A DNA stretch of 64,000 nucleotides, from assembly GCA_016212665.1 (NCBI GenBank), contig JACREZ010000016.1:248001-312000 (forward strand). The letters run 5' to 3'. Under the pieces are notes generated by a model. That model had not been told where the DNA came from. It made no database searches and saw only the letters and a list, made by a program, of their open reading frames with translations. Every line of letters begins with the position of its first letter. Positions within the stretch are counted from its first letter, which is position 1. The position numbers and the translations under genes are program-made. The DNA is from Ignavibacteriota bacterium. GTDB taxonomy: Bacteria; Bacteroidota; Ignavibacteria; UBA10030; SZUA-254. Below, piece after piece: positions 56,641-64,000 of the stretch.

Positions 56641-59586
56641 ATGAAAACAACATTTTACTCGCTTGTAATTCTTTTTCTTTTTAGTACGTTCGCCGGTTCG
56701 TTGCTCTTTGCAGGGAATACCGGAAAAATAATCGGTCGTGTTGTAGATGAAAGAAATGAACCGTTAATGGGGGTAAACATTCTTGTTGTCGGAACAACGC
56801 GCGGCGCTGTTTCGGATATGGACGGAAAATATGCCATCATCGGTGTCCCGATTGGCTCTCATACTGTACGTGCAAGTCAGATTGGATATCAAACGGTAGA
56901 AGCTACCGGTGTAAAAGTCGGGGCAGATGAAACAACACAGTTGAATTTTGAAATGACAAGTTCTGCGTTGGAACAGAAAGAAGTTGTTATTCGAGCCGAT
57001 GTACTTGTGAATCCATTGGCAACCGGCTCAACAAAACAAATCAGTGAAAAGAAGATTGAAGAAATTCCGAATGTGAAAGATGTTGCCGATGTGATGAAAC
57101 TTCAGGCGGGTGTTGTGAAACAAGGAAATAATCTATTTCTTCGCGGCGGACGCGCAAACGAAGTGCAGTACGTTGTTGATGGTGTTCCTGTTAATAGTAT
57201 AGTAGGAAATTCCGGGGAGTTAACAGGTACCTCGAAAGTGAACGAACAAATTGCACAGGTAGCGGCAGGAGTTTCATCGGGTACGATCGGCGGTGGTTCC
57301 GGTGCGCTTTCGGTTTCTGCAAACGCGATTCAATCGCTTAGTGTTCAAACAAGCGGATTCGATGCTGATTATGGGAACGCGCAATCAGGTATCGTGAACA
57401 TCACAACGAAATCAGGTGGTGATAAAATACTTGTTGGTGCGCAATACCGTACAGATAAACTAGCTAACACAAACCAGAATGAAATTTATCAATCGTATAA
57501 CATCGGTGGTCCTGAGCCAATCTCGAGATATTTGTTGCCTTCGCTTGGTCTGAAATTACCCGGCTCAATTTCATTCTTTTTTAGTGCGGATATTACACGA
57601 AGCGACGGAGCAAACTCATACGATGATAATGAGTTTTTCCATCCTCTAGGTAGAAAGGTTGAATTGGATGGTTTCCTTGGCGGGATAATGAACGGACTCG
57701 GTTTTACATTCTATGACAACTTGGAAAATTCATTTACATTTAACTCTAAAATAAAGTACGATATTAGCGGAGACGATCAGGTCTCCTATGGTTACCGAGC
57801 GAGTTTGCAAACTTCGCACGGTTATGTCCATTCCTGGCGATATTTTGCCGATTCTTCAAGTCTGAGTTCGACACTTTCAACGCAGCATGTGTTATCATGG
57901 ACTCATTTCTTTAGTCCAAAAGCTTTCATGAAAATGAATATAGCGAAGCTTTCGCACAGGGATGGTAATGATATTGCAGGATTAAAGCCATATGAATATC
58001 CAGTTGTTAATTCGAATGATTACGATTTTGATATTAATGAAGATGGATTTGTTGATCTTGGTGCATCACAAAGGTGGTACCAATCAAATACAGAGCAATG
58101 GTCAGCCCGGTTTGACTACAATAATCAGATTCATGAACTTCATTTGTTGAAAACTGGTTTGGAATTTAATTACGAGGTGTTACAATCAACTGATATTTCT
58201 CAACCAACAGCACTCATCAAAGATGATACTACAGGTGAGTTAATTTCCCCACCCTACCCCGAGTATATGGATAGACACAGAGGTTTATATCCGGGGTATG
58301 GGAAAATCCGTTATGTGTTGGATAATTATCCACATAGGGGAGCATTATACGTTCAGGATAATATAGAATTTTCTGGTTTAAATATTCACTTAGGACTTCG
58401 TTATGATTATCTAGATTTAGGAAGACAGGTGTATTACTCAAGTTTTGTAAAACGATGGTATAGTAATGTAAATCAGGGTGAAACAAATGAAGGAGAAAAA
58501 TTACGTCCTGAATGGATGGATGTCCATGGTGTTGAGTATAGTCTTGACCTCTCAGATGAAAGTGATGAGCTATTGTTGTCAGATGCGGATAGGTTTTGGT
58601 ATGCGTTGACGCATGGAGATTTTAGTCCAAGGCTTGCAATTGGTTATCCGGTAACAGATAGAATCGTGTTTTATTTTAACTATGGTCATTTTTATCAATA
58701 TCCTGAACGTGACCAATACTATAGAGATTTGCCAAGAAATGTAGAAAGTTGGCTTGGCAATCCTAATTTGAAACCAAGAAAAACTGTTCAGTATGAAGCA
58801 GGATTTGAAGACCAGATGACTGATGATTTTGCTTTTTCAGTTCATGCTTTCTATAAAGATTATTTCGGTTATATAACGTTGGTCAGGCGACTTGGTGAAA
58901 TTCGGATATATCAAAATCTTGACTATGCAAGTACGAGGGGATTCGAGATATCTGCAAGTAATAATTTTTCTCAACACCTTACTTCGAGTATCAGCTATTC
59001 ATATCAAATTGCTAAGGGTCGTTCGTCCAGTGAAATCGGCACAATTATTAATCCTAATTCCGATTTGCCGAGAGAAACCAGATTAGATTGGGATCAACAG
59101 CATACGGCAAATTTTATCTTCAGTTATCGTGTTGGGCATAATGAAGAAGGAGAGTTTTTCGGACTTCCTTTTATCAATAATTACGGTATTTCATTAACGT
59201 GGAGTTATGGAAGCGGATTCCCTTATACACCGCAGATTACAGGACGGAGTACTGATTTGAAGAATGAATATCTTTCAAATAATGAAACACGTCCTTATAC
59301 CTCAACGACGAATCTTTCTATTTATAAAGGATTTCTGCTCTTTGGTAGAATGAACGCACAGGTTACGCTCGATATTACCAATTTATTTAACCGGAGAAAC
59401 GTACAGACTGGAGATCCAAACGGCGGATTTAATAATAGAGACGGAAGACCGTATGTGTTCGGTGATTATAATAATAATGAGGAGAAGGTGATAAACCCGT
59501 ATCGAAATAACGATGCACGTATTCCGCCCACTGTCTTCGAACCCCCGCGTCAAATTTTACTCGGTGTAAAATTAAATTGGGAATAA
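56641..59586 (+). CDS. TonB-dependent outer membrane receptor with N-terminal carboxypeptidase-regulatory-like domain
   Basis: 981 residues. Signal peptide 'YSLVILFLFSTFAGSLLFAG'. Residues about 28-115 are a CarboxypepD_reg-like sandwich ('IIGRVVDERNEPLMGVNILV', 'GKYAIIGVPIGSHTVRASQI'). The plug domain follows ('IEEIPNVKDVADVMKLQAGV', 'LFLRGGRANEVQYVVDGVPV', 'YGNAQSGIVNITTKSGG'), then a 22-strand-type barrel ending 'PPRQILLGVKLNWE'. Such receptors import large ligands, often glycans, peptides or metal complexes, using the proton gradient. No SusD gene is present; the partner place is taken by the paralog 4 protein 31 bp downstream. The barrel half from about 57940 is more AT-rich than the first half. 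Confidence 0.9.
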   Translation: MKTTFYSLVILFLFSTFAGSLLFAGNTGKIIGRVVDERNEPLMGVNILVVGTTRGAVSDMDGKYAIIGVPIGSHTVRASQIGYQTVEATGVKVGADETTQLNFEMTSSALEQKEVVIRADVLVNPLATGSTKQISEKKIEEIPNVKDVADVMKLQAGVVKQGNNLFLRGGRANEVQYVVDGVPVNSIVGNSGELTGTSKVNEQIAQVAAGVSSGTIGGGSGALSVSANAIQSLSVQTSGFDADYGNAQSGIVNITTKSGGDKILVGAQYRTDKLANTNQNEIYQSYNIGGPEPISRYLLPSLGLKLPGSISFFFSADITRSDGANSYDDNEFFHPLGRKVELDGFLGGIMNGLGFTFYDNLENSFTFNSKIKYDISGDDQVSYGYRASLQTSHGYVHSWRYFADSSSLSSTLSTQHVLSWTHFFSPKAFMKMNIAKLSHRDGNDIAGLKPYEYPVVNSNDYDFDINEDGFVDLGASQRWYQSNTEQWSARFDYNNQIHELHLLKTGLEFNYEVLQSTDISQPTALIKDDTTGELISPPYPEYMDRHRGLYPGYGKIRYVLDNYPHRGALYVQDNIEFSGLNIHLGLRYDYLDLGRQVYYSSFVKRWYSNVNQGETNEGEKLRPEWMDVHGVEYSLDLSDESDELLLSDADRFWYALTHGDFSPRLAIGYPVTDRIVFYFNYGHFYQYPERDQYYRDLPRNVESWLGNPNLKPRKTVQYEAGFEDQMTDDFAFSVHAFYKDYFGYITLVRRLGEIRIYQNLDYASTRGFEISASNNFSQHLTSSISYSYQIAKGRSSSEIGTIINPNSDLPRETRLDWDQQHTANFIFSYRVGHNEEGEFFGLPFINNYGISLTWSYGSGFPYTPQITGRSTDLKNEYLSNNETRPYTSTTNLSIYKGFLLFGRMNAQVTLDITNLFNRRNVQTGDPNGGFNNRDGRPYVFGDYNNNEEKVINPYRNNDARIPPTVFEPPRQILLGVKLNWE

Positions 59587-59617
59587 TGTTAATAGGAATT
59601 TAATGCAGGTAAACTTT

Positions 59618-61975
59618 ATGAAAAAAATACTTTATACAATATTATTATTCTCGTTTTGCTTCACGTTGGTCTATGGCGGTGATGATTCCAACTCGAAGCG
59701 ACCTCGTACTCCGGCAAAAACTACTGCCGCATGGGCAAAGAGGATAAAACAAACAGCCGGCGAATTTTCCGTTTGGCTCAGTAATCAAATGGTTATGGGT
59801 GTTCAAGCATGGGATGGAGATGTTCCTGCAGATAATTGCGGACCTACCGGGCTTGGAGCTGTGTATCCTGCCTCTGCGTGTATCGAGCATTTATATGGCG
59901 CTGGTCCATGGATTGGCGCTATTCAGGATGGTGTCAGGAAAGTTTCCGAAGGATACAACGGCAGTCAAGGAACGAGTTATTTTGAGCCATCGCAAAAGGA
60001 CACCGCCCGTGATAGAATTTGGACAACCTCAGCAAGTGATACAGGGTATAACCCAAATAGGGAAGGATACTATAAAAAAGGAATGGGGAACAGGAATATT
60101 GATGATGACGGCGATGGACGACTCAACGAAGACGAACTTGATGGTTTTGATAATGACGGTGATTGGGTTCTCGCCAATGATGATATTGGAAAAGACGGAT
60201 TACTTGATGTTGAGGAGACAGGTTGTAAGGGTGGATATGACCCTGTAACGAATCCTGACCCGGGGTACGATAACTGGGAACCATCAAAAAAAGATTCGTG
60301 CAAACCCGACCCTGTTACCAATGCTTTACCATTCAAACGTAGCAGGGACCACTATACCCAGGGTAATGGTATTCCAGACCATGGTGAACCGCATGTTGAT
60401 GAAGACTTTGCAGCGTTCTCCGACAATGATATCTATATGTCGGCGACTGATACTGCGAGTCATCTACCAACATCACATCAACCATTGAAAATGAAGGTCT
60501 TTCAAAAATCGTATGCCTGGAACAGACCCGATTTAAATGGTATTATTCCATTCGAATATTATTTTGTGAACGTTGGAAAAAAAGCAAGCGATTCGCTGAA
60601 CGATGTATATGTAGGATTCTTTGCTGATATGGATGTCCATGGTCCTTCGGGTTCTCCCCAAAGAAATTATGCCGCGTATTTCGATTCACTGAGAACTGCA
60701 TATATTCATAATCCGGTCGAGCAAGGTGCCACACCGCTTGGATTGGTTGTTCTTGAGACGCCGATTGCGTTGGAATCACTGAAATATACTTTCCAATGGC
60801 ACGAGTTTGAGGCTCCTTGCGGAACTATAAACGATGAAGACCTCTATTCATGTATGTCGTGCGAAGCATTTGGCAACACCAATTGTATTAAAGGAAATCA
60901 AAGCGAGAATTCACTGAACGATACAAGATTTATTTTCTCTTTCGGTCCATTTAAAACTATTAAACCCGGCGATACTCTTAAAATTGCAGTAGCATTAATA
61001 GTTGGTGATGGTATTACCAGTGGAACACGTAACCTTAAAGAACAAGCGGAAAAAGCTATAAAGCTCTGGGGAAGAAATTATCGAACTCCCAAAATTCCGC
61101 CATCACCTTGTCTTAACACAGATGTAGGATTCAAAAAAATCACCCTAACATGGGGCGGGGGGGGGATGACTCCGGTTGGCGATGGGAAATATCGTTGTGT
61201 TCCAGAAAAATTACCATACGAAACTTGGGATGATTCAAGTAAGATTGTTCAGGCATTGCCCGATACTCACTGGAGAAAGAAAAATCCACCGGAAGGGCAT
61301 GAAAAAGGAGGAAGAATTTTTGAAGGGTATAGGCTGTATCGTAGTGAAAGTACCGATATGACGGATTATAAAAGTTACACTCTGATAAAGCAGTTTGACA
61401 TGCCTGGAGATGAATATGAATACAATGTAGGACTTGACACGTTTTTCGTTGATACAAATCTCGTTCGAGGAAAAGTGTACAACTACGCGGTCACATCATT
61501 TGGAATTCCGGATCTGACTGTTATAGCGCGTCCTCTTGCCTCTGGAGGTGTTCTGTATGACTCACTCTACAGTGAGAATACAGAATCGGATTTATTAGAA
61601 AACGCAATTCAGGTGAAGTTGCCATTCTCTATTTCCGAGGAACTCGGAGAAGTATTAGCAGTACCGAATCCTTATCGTGTAGATGAAAACTATACGAGAC
61701 AACAAGGTGGTTTTGAAGGAGAGAATTACAACTGGGATGAAAATGCAAGGAAAATCAAATTCATCCATCTGCCGAGGAAGTGTACGATTCGCGTATTTAC
61801 AATCGCCGGTGACTTGGTCACCACACTGGAACACGATGCCGGAACCAGCGATGTAGGAGAAATTGACTGGAATATTCAAAGTGAAAGCCATCGCGCTCTC
61901 GCTAGCGGAATCTATGTCTTCACGGTAGAATCGGAATACGGAAGACAAGTCGGCAAATTTGTTTTGATTCGTTAA
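59618..61975 (+). CDS. Secreted surface protein, paralog 4 of the four-member family, next to the TonB receptor
   Basis: 785 residues from the ATG at 59618, which starts the signal peptide (MKKILYTILLFSFCFTLVYG) and follows CAGGTAA. Same module order as the 28.7-35.6 kb proteins: 'YPASACIEHLYGAGPWIGAI', a calcium-type stretch ('DDDGDGRLNEDELDGFDNDG'), 'YTQGNGIPDHGEPHVDEDFA', a cysteine motif (APCGT...YSCMSCEAF...NC), 'KGGRIFEGYRLYRSES', 'YNYAVTSFGIPDLTVIARPL', and the sorting domain 'EVLAVPNPYRVDENY ... GRQVGKFVLIR'. A run of nine G at 61157-61165 encodes WGGGGM and is prone to slippage. Placed between a TonB receptor and a PorV-like gene, it may be an outer-surface partner of that receptor; this is inference. 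Confidence 0.83.
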   Translation: MKKILYTILLFSFCFTLVYGGDDSNSKRPRTPAKTTAAWAKRIKQTAGEFSVWLSNQMVMGVQAWDGDVPADNCGPTGLGAVYPASACIEHLYGAGPWIGAIQDGVRKVSEGYNGSQGTSYFEPSQKDTARDRIWTTSASDTGYNPNREGYYKKGMGNRNIDDDGDGRLNEDELDGFDNDGDWVLANDDIGKDGLLDVEETGCKGGYDPVTNPDPGYDNWEPSKKDSCKPDPVTNALPFKRSRDHYTQGNGIPDHGEPHVDEDFAAFSDNDIYMSATDTASHLPTSHQPLKMKVFQKSYAWNRPDLNGIIPFEYYFVNVGKKASDSLNDVYVGFFADMDVHGPSGSPQRNYAAYFDSLRTAYIHNPVEQGATPLGLVVLETPIALESLKYTFQWHEFEAPCGTINDEDLYSCMSCEAFGNTNCIKGNQSENSLNDTRFIFSFGPFKTIKPGDTLKIAVALIVGDGITSGTRNLKEQAEKAIKLWGRNYRTPKIPPSPCLNTDVGFKKITLTWGGGGMTPVGDGKYRCVPEKLPYETWDDSSKIVQALPDTHWRKKNPPEGHEKGGRIFEGYRLYRSESTDMTDYKSYTLIKQFDMPGDEYEYNVGLDTFFVDTNLVRGKVYNYAVTSFGIPDLTVIARPLASGGVLYDSLYSENTESDLLENAIQVKLPFSISEELGEVLAVPNPYRVDENYTRQQGGFEGENYNWDENARKIKFIHLPRKCTIRVFTIAGDLVTTLEHDAGTSDVGEIDWNIQSESHRALASGIYVFTVESEYGRQVGKFVLIR

Positions 61976-61991
61976 TGAAAGGAATAACATT

Positions 61992-62939
61992 ATGAATACG
62001 AAGAGAACTTTACAACAAATCATCGGAGTGGTAATCCTGCTCCTGTTTTTCGTCTCAACGGACGGCTTTTCAGGAAACCGTTCAGGTTCGGTAACGGGAC
62101 AATTTTTGAAATTACCGTTAAGCGCACGAGCGGTCGGGATGGGGGGCGCACAGGTTGCATTGGCGCAGGGTGCCGCATCTATTGGCTACAATCCCGCCGG
62201 AATGATGTCGGTGACAAATTATGGTGTCGGTATTAACTATACATCATGGTTCGCCGGAATAGATTATTCCTATGCCGGTGCAACAGTACGGTTAGAAGGT
62301 ATCGGAAATATCGGGGTTGGAATGATGATGCTTGCAACCGACGAAATGAAGGTGACGACCAATGCTTTTCCGGAAGGTGATGGAAGGACGTTCCGTGCAA
62401 GTGAGTATGCAATTAGTTTTGCATATTCCCGTCAAGTTACTGACCAATTTGTTGTGGGCGTAAGTACAAAAATTATTCGCTCAAGTCTTTTTAATTCTGA
62501 ATACTCCGCTTCGACGTTTGCATTCGATATCGGTACGTTGTATGATATTCCGGTATTAAACAGCCGTATCGGAGTTTCGCTCACAAATATCGGAAAAGAC
62601 TTACAATATATTAAAGAAACATATTCTCTTCCCACAGCGCTGAGGTTCGGTGTTCTTTATGACCTCATCAAAGAAGACAACCATGCGATGGTTACAACCT
62701 TGCAGGTTACACGCTTGAACGATGCGGACGAACAGTACAATGTTGGCGCGGAATATTCTGTGAATAATTTATTTGCTCTTCGTGGCGGGTGGAAATTTGC
62801 CTATGACCAGGAAAATGTAACAGGTGGCTTTGGTATTAAGTTGGAATCGTTCGGTGTGGACGGGATGTTTGATTACGGGTATAATAATTTCACGTACTTG
62901 CCCGGCACTCACTCATTTACCTTCGAAATGCAATTCTAA
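61992..62939 (+). CDS. PorV/PorQ-family outer membrane protein
   Basis: 315 residues with a signal peptide (about 1-28) and an AAAGGA ribosome site. The start of the mature part, 'FLKLPLSARAVGMGGAQVAL' then 'QGAASIGYNPAGMMSVTNYG', is the signature of the PorV/PorQ (UPF0164-like) barrel family related to FadL. 'VGVSTKIIRSSLFNSEYSAS', 'AFDIGTLYDIPVLNSRIGVS' and 'YNVGAEYSVNNLFALRGGWK' are barrel strands, and it ends in an aromatic residue (HSFTFEMQF). In T9SS, PorV shuttles cargo with sorting domains from the translocon to the attachment complex. Position 16 bp behind a putative cargo protein fits a dedicated shuttle, but a plain barrel role is possible. Confidence 0.82.
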   Translation: MNTKRTLQQIIGVVILLLFFVSTDGFSGNRSGSVTGQFLKLPLSARAVGMGGAQVALAQGAASIGYNPAGMMSVTNYGVGINYTSWFAGIDYSYAGATVRLEGIGNIGVGMMMLATDEMKVTTNAFPEGDGRTFRASEYAISFAYSRQVTDQFVVGVSTKIIRSSLFNSEYSASTFAFDIGTLYDIPVLNSRIGVSLTNIGKDLQYIKETYSLPTALRFGVLYDLIKEDNHAMVTTLQVTRLNDADEQYNVGAEYSVNNLFALRGGWKFAYDQENVTGGFGIKLESFGVDGMFDYGYNNFTYLPGTHSFTFEMQF

Positions 62940-62978
62940 ATGAATAATAATGAACATGGAAAATTACTGGAGATTTTG

Positions 62979-64000
62979 ATGAAGTTAAAATTTACAATTA
63001 CTGTGGCGATTTTATTGATAATCTCTTTGTCCGGATGTGATTTAATGACCGACAAAGAGCCATTGCCGGCAAAGGCGGTTGGTAATGATTTAATCATCAA
63101 TGAAGTTTATACGATTTCACCTGATAAATTCTACTCGTATTCCTGGATTGAATTGTTCAATCCGACGAATCACAATATCAATGTTTTCAATTATGAATTT
63201 CCTGCGGAAGGTTGGGCTGTTGGTTCGGGTGGAGTTGTTTTACATACAACAAATACCGGAGCTACCTGGGATGATACACTCACTGGTGTCGTTCCGAAAT
63301 TTAACAGCATTGATTTTTTTACTGAAGATACATTGTTTGCAGTGGGTGATAAAGGTAAAATCTATCGAAGTAACGATAAAGGAAAAACATGGTTTGTCAT
63401 CTATACATTTTCCAATCAAAACATTAATTTGTATAGCAATTGGGTTTTATCCGCTTACTCATCGCCGAATGCAAAGCTCCAATGGGTGTGCGGGGATAGC
63501 GGTGTCATTCTCACAACGGCAAACCGCGGTGTTACATGGTCGAAAGTAAAAATAGACACAACTGGCACAAACGTCAAATTAGTCACAAACAAAATCCGTT
63601 CTATTTTCGCCACCGATGTTTCACCTGCTATGGCATGTGGCGACAGTATTATATTACGATTGAATAGTTTTGCAATCGGATGGCAAGCACAAGCCGTTCC
63701 GAGGAAGGTTCGGTACCATTCAATCAGATTTTTGAAGGCGAATAGTTCCAGTAGCGGTCGTTGTGTCGGGGATAACGGGACAATTTTATATACATCCAAT
63801 GGCGGCGCTACGTGGAACCTTGATGCATCAGGCGTTACAGCAAATCTGAAATCAGTAGCGTATGTGAACGAAGGATATGCATGGGCAGTCGGTGAAAACG
63901 GAACTATTGTCAATACCCGAACTCAAGGTTTCTCCACGTGGACAAGTCAGAACAGCGGCACCACTGTGAATCTCAATCATGTCGAGTTTGTGGATTCTGT
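62979..64000 (+). CDS. Lipoprotein with lamin-tail-like segment and Ycf48/BNR-type repeats (3' end outside window)
   Basis: Open from an ATG at 62979 (TGGAG six bases ahead) to the window edge, at least 340 residues. Lipoprotein signal with lipobox ISLSGC (Cys19). After 'GNDLIINEVYTISPDKFY' and 'WIELFNPTNHNINVFNYE', which resemble the start of a lamin-tail domain, the protein switches to Ycf48/Asp-box propeller repeats: 'GWAVGSGGVVLHTTNTGATW', 'LFAVGDKGKIYRSNDKGKTW', 'WVCGDSGVILTTANRGVTW', 'CVGDNGTILYTSNGGATW', 'AWAVGENGTIVNTRTQGF'. It is probably a surface-anchored binding protein and the sixth gene of the operon starting at 54108. Function unknown. Confidence 0.85.
   Translation, partial: MKLKFTITVAILLIISLSGCDLMTDKEPLPAKAVGNDLIINEVYTISPDKFYSYSWIELFNPTNHNINVFNYEFPAEGWAVGSGGVVLHTTNTGATWDDTLTGVVPKFNSIDFFTEDTLFAVGDKGKIYRSNDKGKTWFVIYTFSNQNINLYSNWVLSAYSSPNAKLQWVCGDSGVILTTANRGVTWSKVKIDTTGTNVKLVTNKIRSIFATDVSPAMACGDSIILRLNSFAIGWQAQAVPRKVRYHSIRFLKANSSSSGRCVGDNGTILYTSNGGATWNLDASGVTANLKSVAYVNEGYAWAVGENGTIVNTRTQGFSTWTSQNSGTTVNLNHVEFVDS

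Noticed and set aside
28-64000. tRNA, rRNA or CRISPR arrays
   Set aside because: No tRNA-like T-arm/acceptor combination, no rRNA-like stretch and no regularly spaced identical repeats with unique spacers were found by eye. The simple arrays have periods of 7-10 bp and no spacers. A tRNAscan or Infernal run would be decisive.

Overview
The window looks like a chromosomal piece from a member of the FCB superphylum, most likely Ignavibacteriota/Ignavibacteria or a close relative. The evidence is several long secreted proteins that end in 'NYPNPFNPST'-type C-terminal sorting domains of the type IX secretion system (T9SS), a PorV-like outer membrane protein, a carboxypeptidase-regulatory-domain TonB-dependent receptor, a two-component-propeller sensor kinase, and A-rich translation starts that often lack a Shine-Dalgarno sequence. 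The best promoters visible are of ordinary sigma-70 type (TTGACA or TTGTCA, 17 bp, TATAAT-like) rather than the Bacteroidota -33/-7 type, which also argues for a deep branch outside classical Bacteroidota. This assignment is an inference from gene content. No rRNA, tRNA or CRISPR was seen.

Layout. 0-2.3 kb: end of a class V aminotransferase, then a compact type II restriction-modification system (D12 adenine methylase, convergent and overlapping with a PD-(D/E)XK endonuclease that follows a C-type regulator). 2.3-12.1 kb, minus strand: DinB-like protein, a duplicated sugar-binding-domain protein, a small exported protein, an OmpR regulator with a frameshifted histidine kinase, a 3-kb T9SS beta-helix protein, and a LytTR/LytS pair. 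12.2-16.1 kb: accessory region with a HigB/HigA toxin-antitoxin pair, an orphan RHS tip carrying an L,D-transpeptidase-like toxin with a putative exported immunity protein, a broken exported protein, and about 800 bp of repeats. 16.1-23.8 kb: conserved block with a porin, class III adenylate cyclase, RNase HI and ThiI, then an FG-GAP T9SS protein.

24.0-28.7 kb (minus): a Tat-exported (alpha/alpha)6 glycosidase-like protein followed by a fused solute-binding protein/MalF-type permease; the MalG-type partner lies 16 kb away at 42.0-42.8 kb. 28.7-35.6 kb (minus): a promoter-to-terminator operon of three paralogous secreted proteins. 35.7-41.4 kb: a CDGSH protein, a beta-helix protein and a large propeller sensor kinase. 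41.4-53.7 kb: a toxin-antitoxin-like pair with a nonsense codon, the MalG permease, a POT-family transporter, a BNR-repeat T9SS protein, two more (alpha/alpha)6 glycosidase-like proteins and a TMTC-like membrane protein with TPRs. 53.8-64 kb: an operon with two good promoters encoding a DUF4382-like lipoprotein, a large exported protein, a TonB-dependent receptor, a fourth paralog of the 28-35 kb family, a PorV-like protein and a lipoprotein cut by the window edge.

Biologically the window is dominated by polysaccharide use (glycosidase-like enzymes, CUT1 sugar import, peptide import) and by surface/secreted proteins exported through the outer membrane. The most unusual features are (i) degenerate simple-sequence arrays that abut start codons and also occur inside the coding sequence of T9SS sorting domains at the same domain position, (ii) the four-paralog secreted family linked to a TonB receptor and a PorV homolog, with a gene-conversion-like identical tract, (iii) the fused solute-binding protein/permease, and (iv) the orphan RHS toxin cassette with its putative periplasmic immunity protein.
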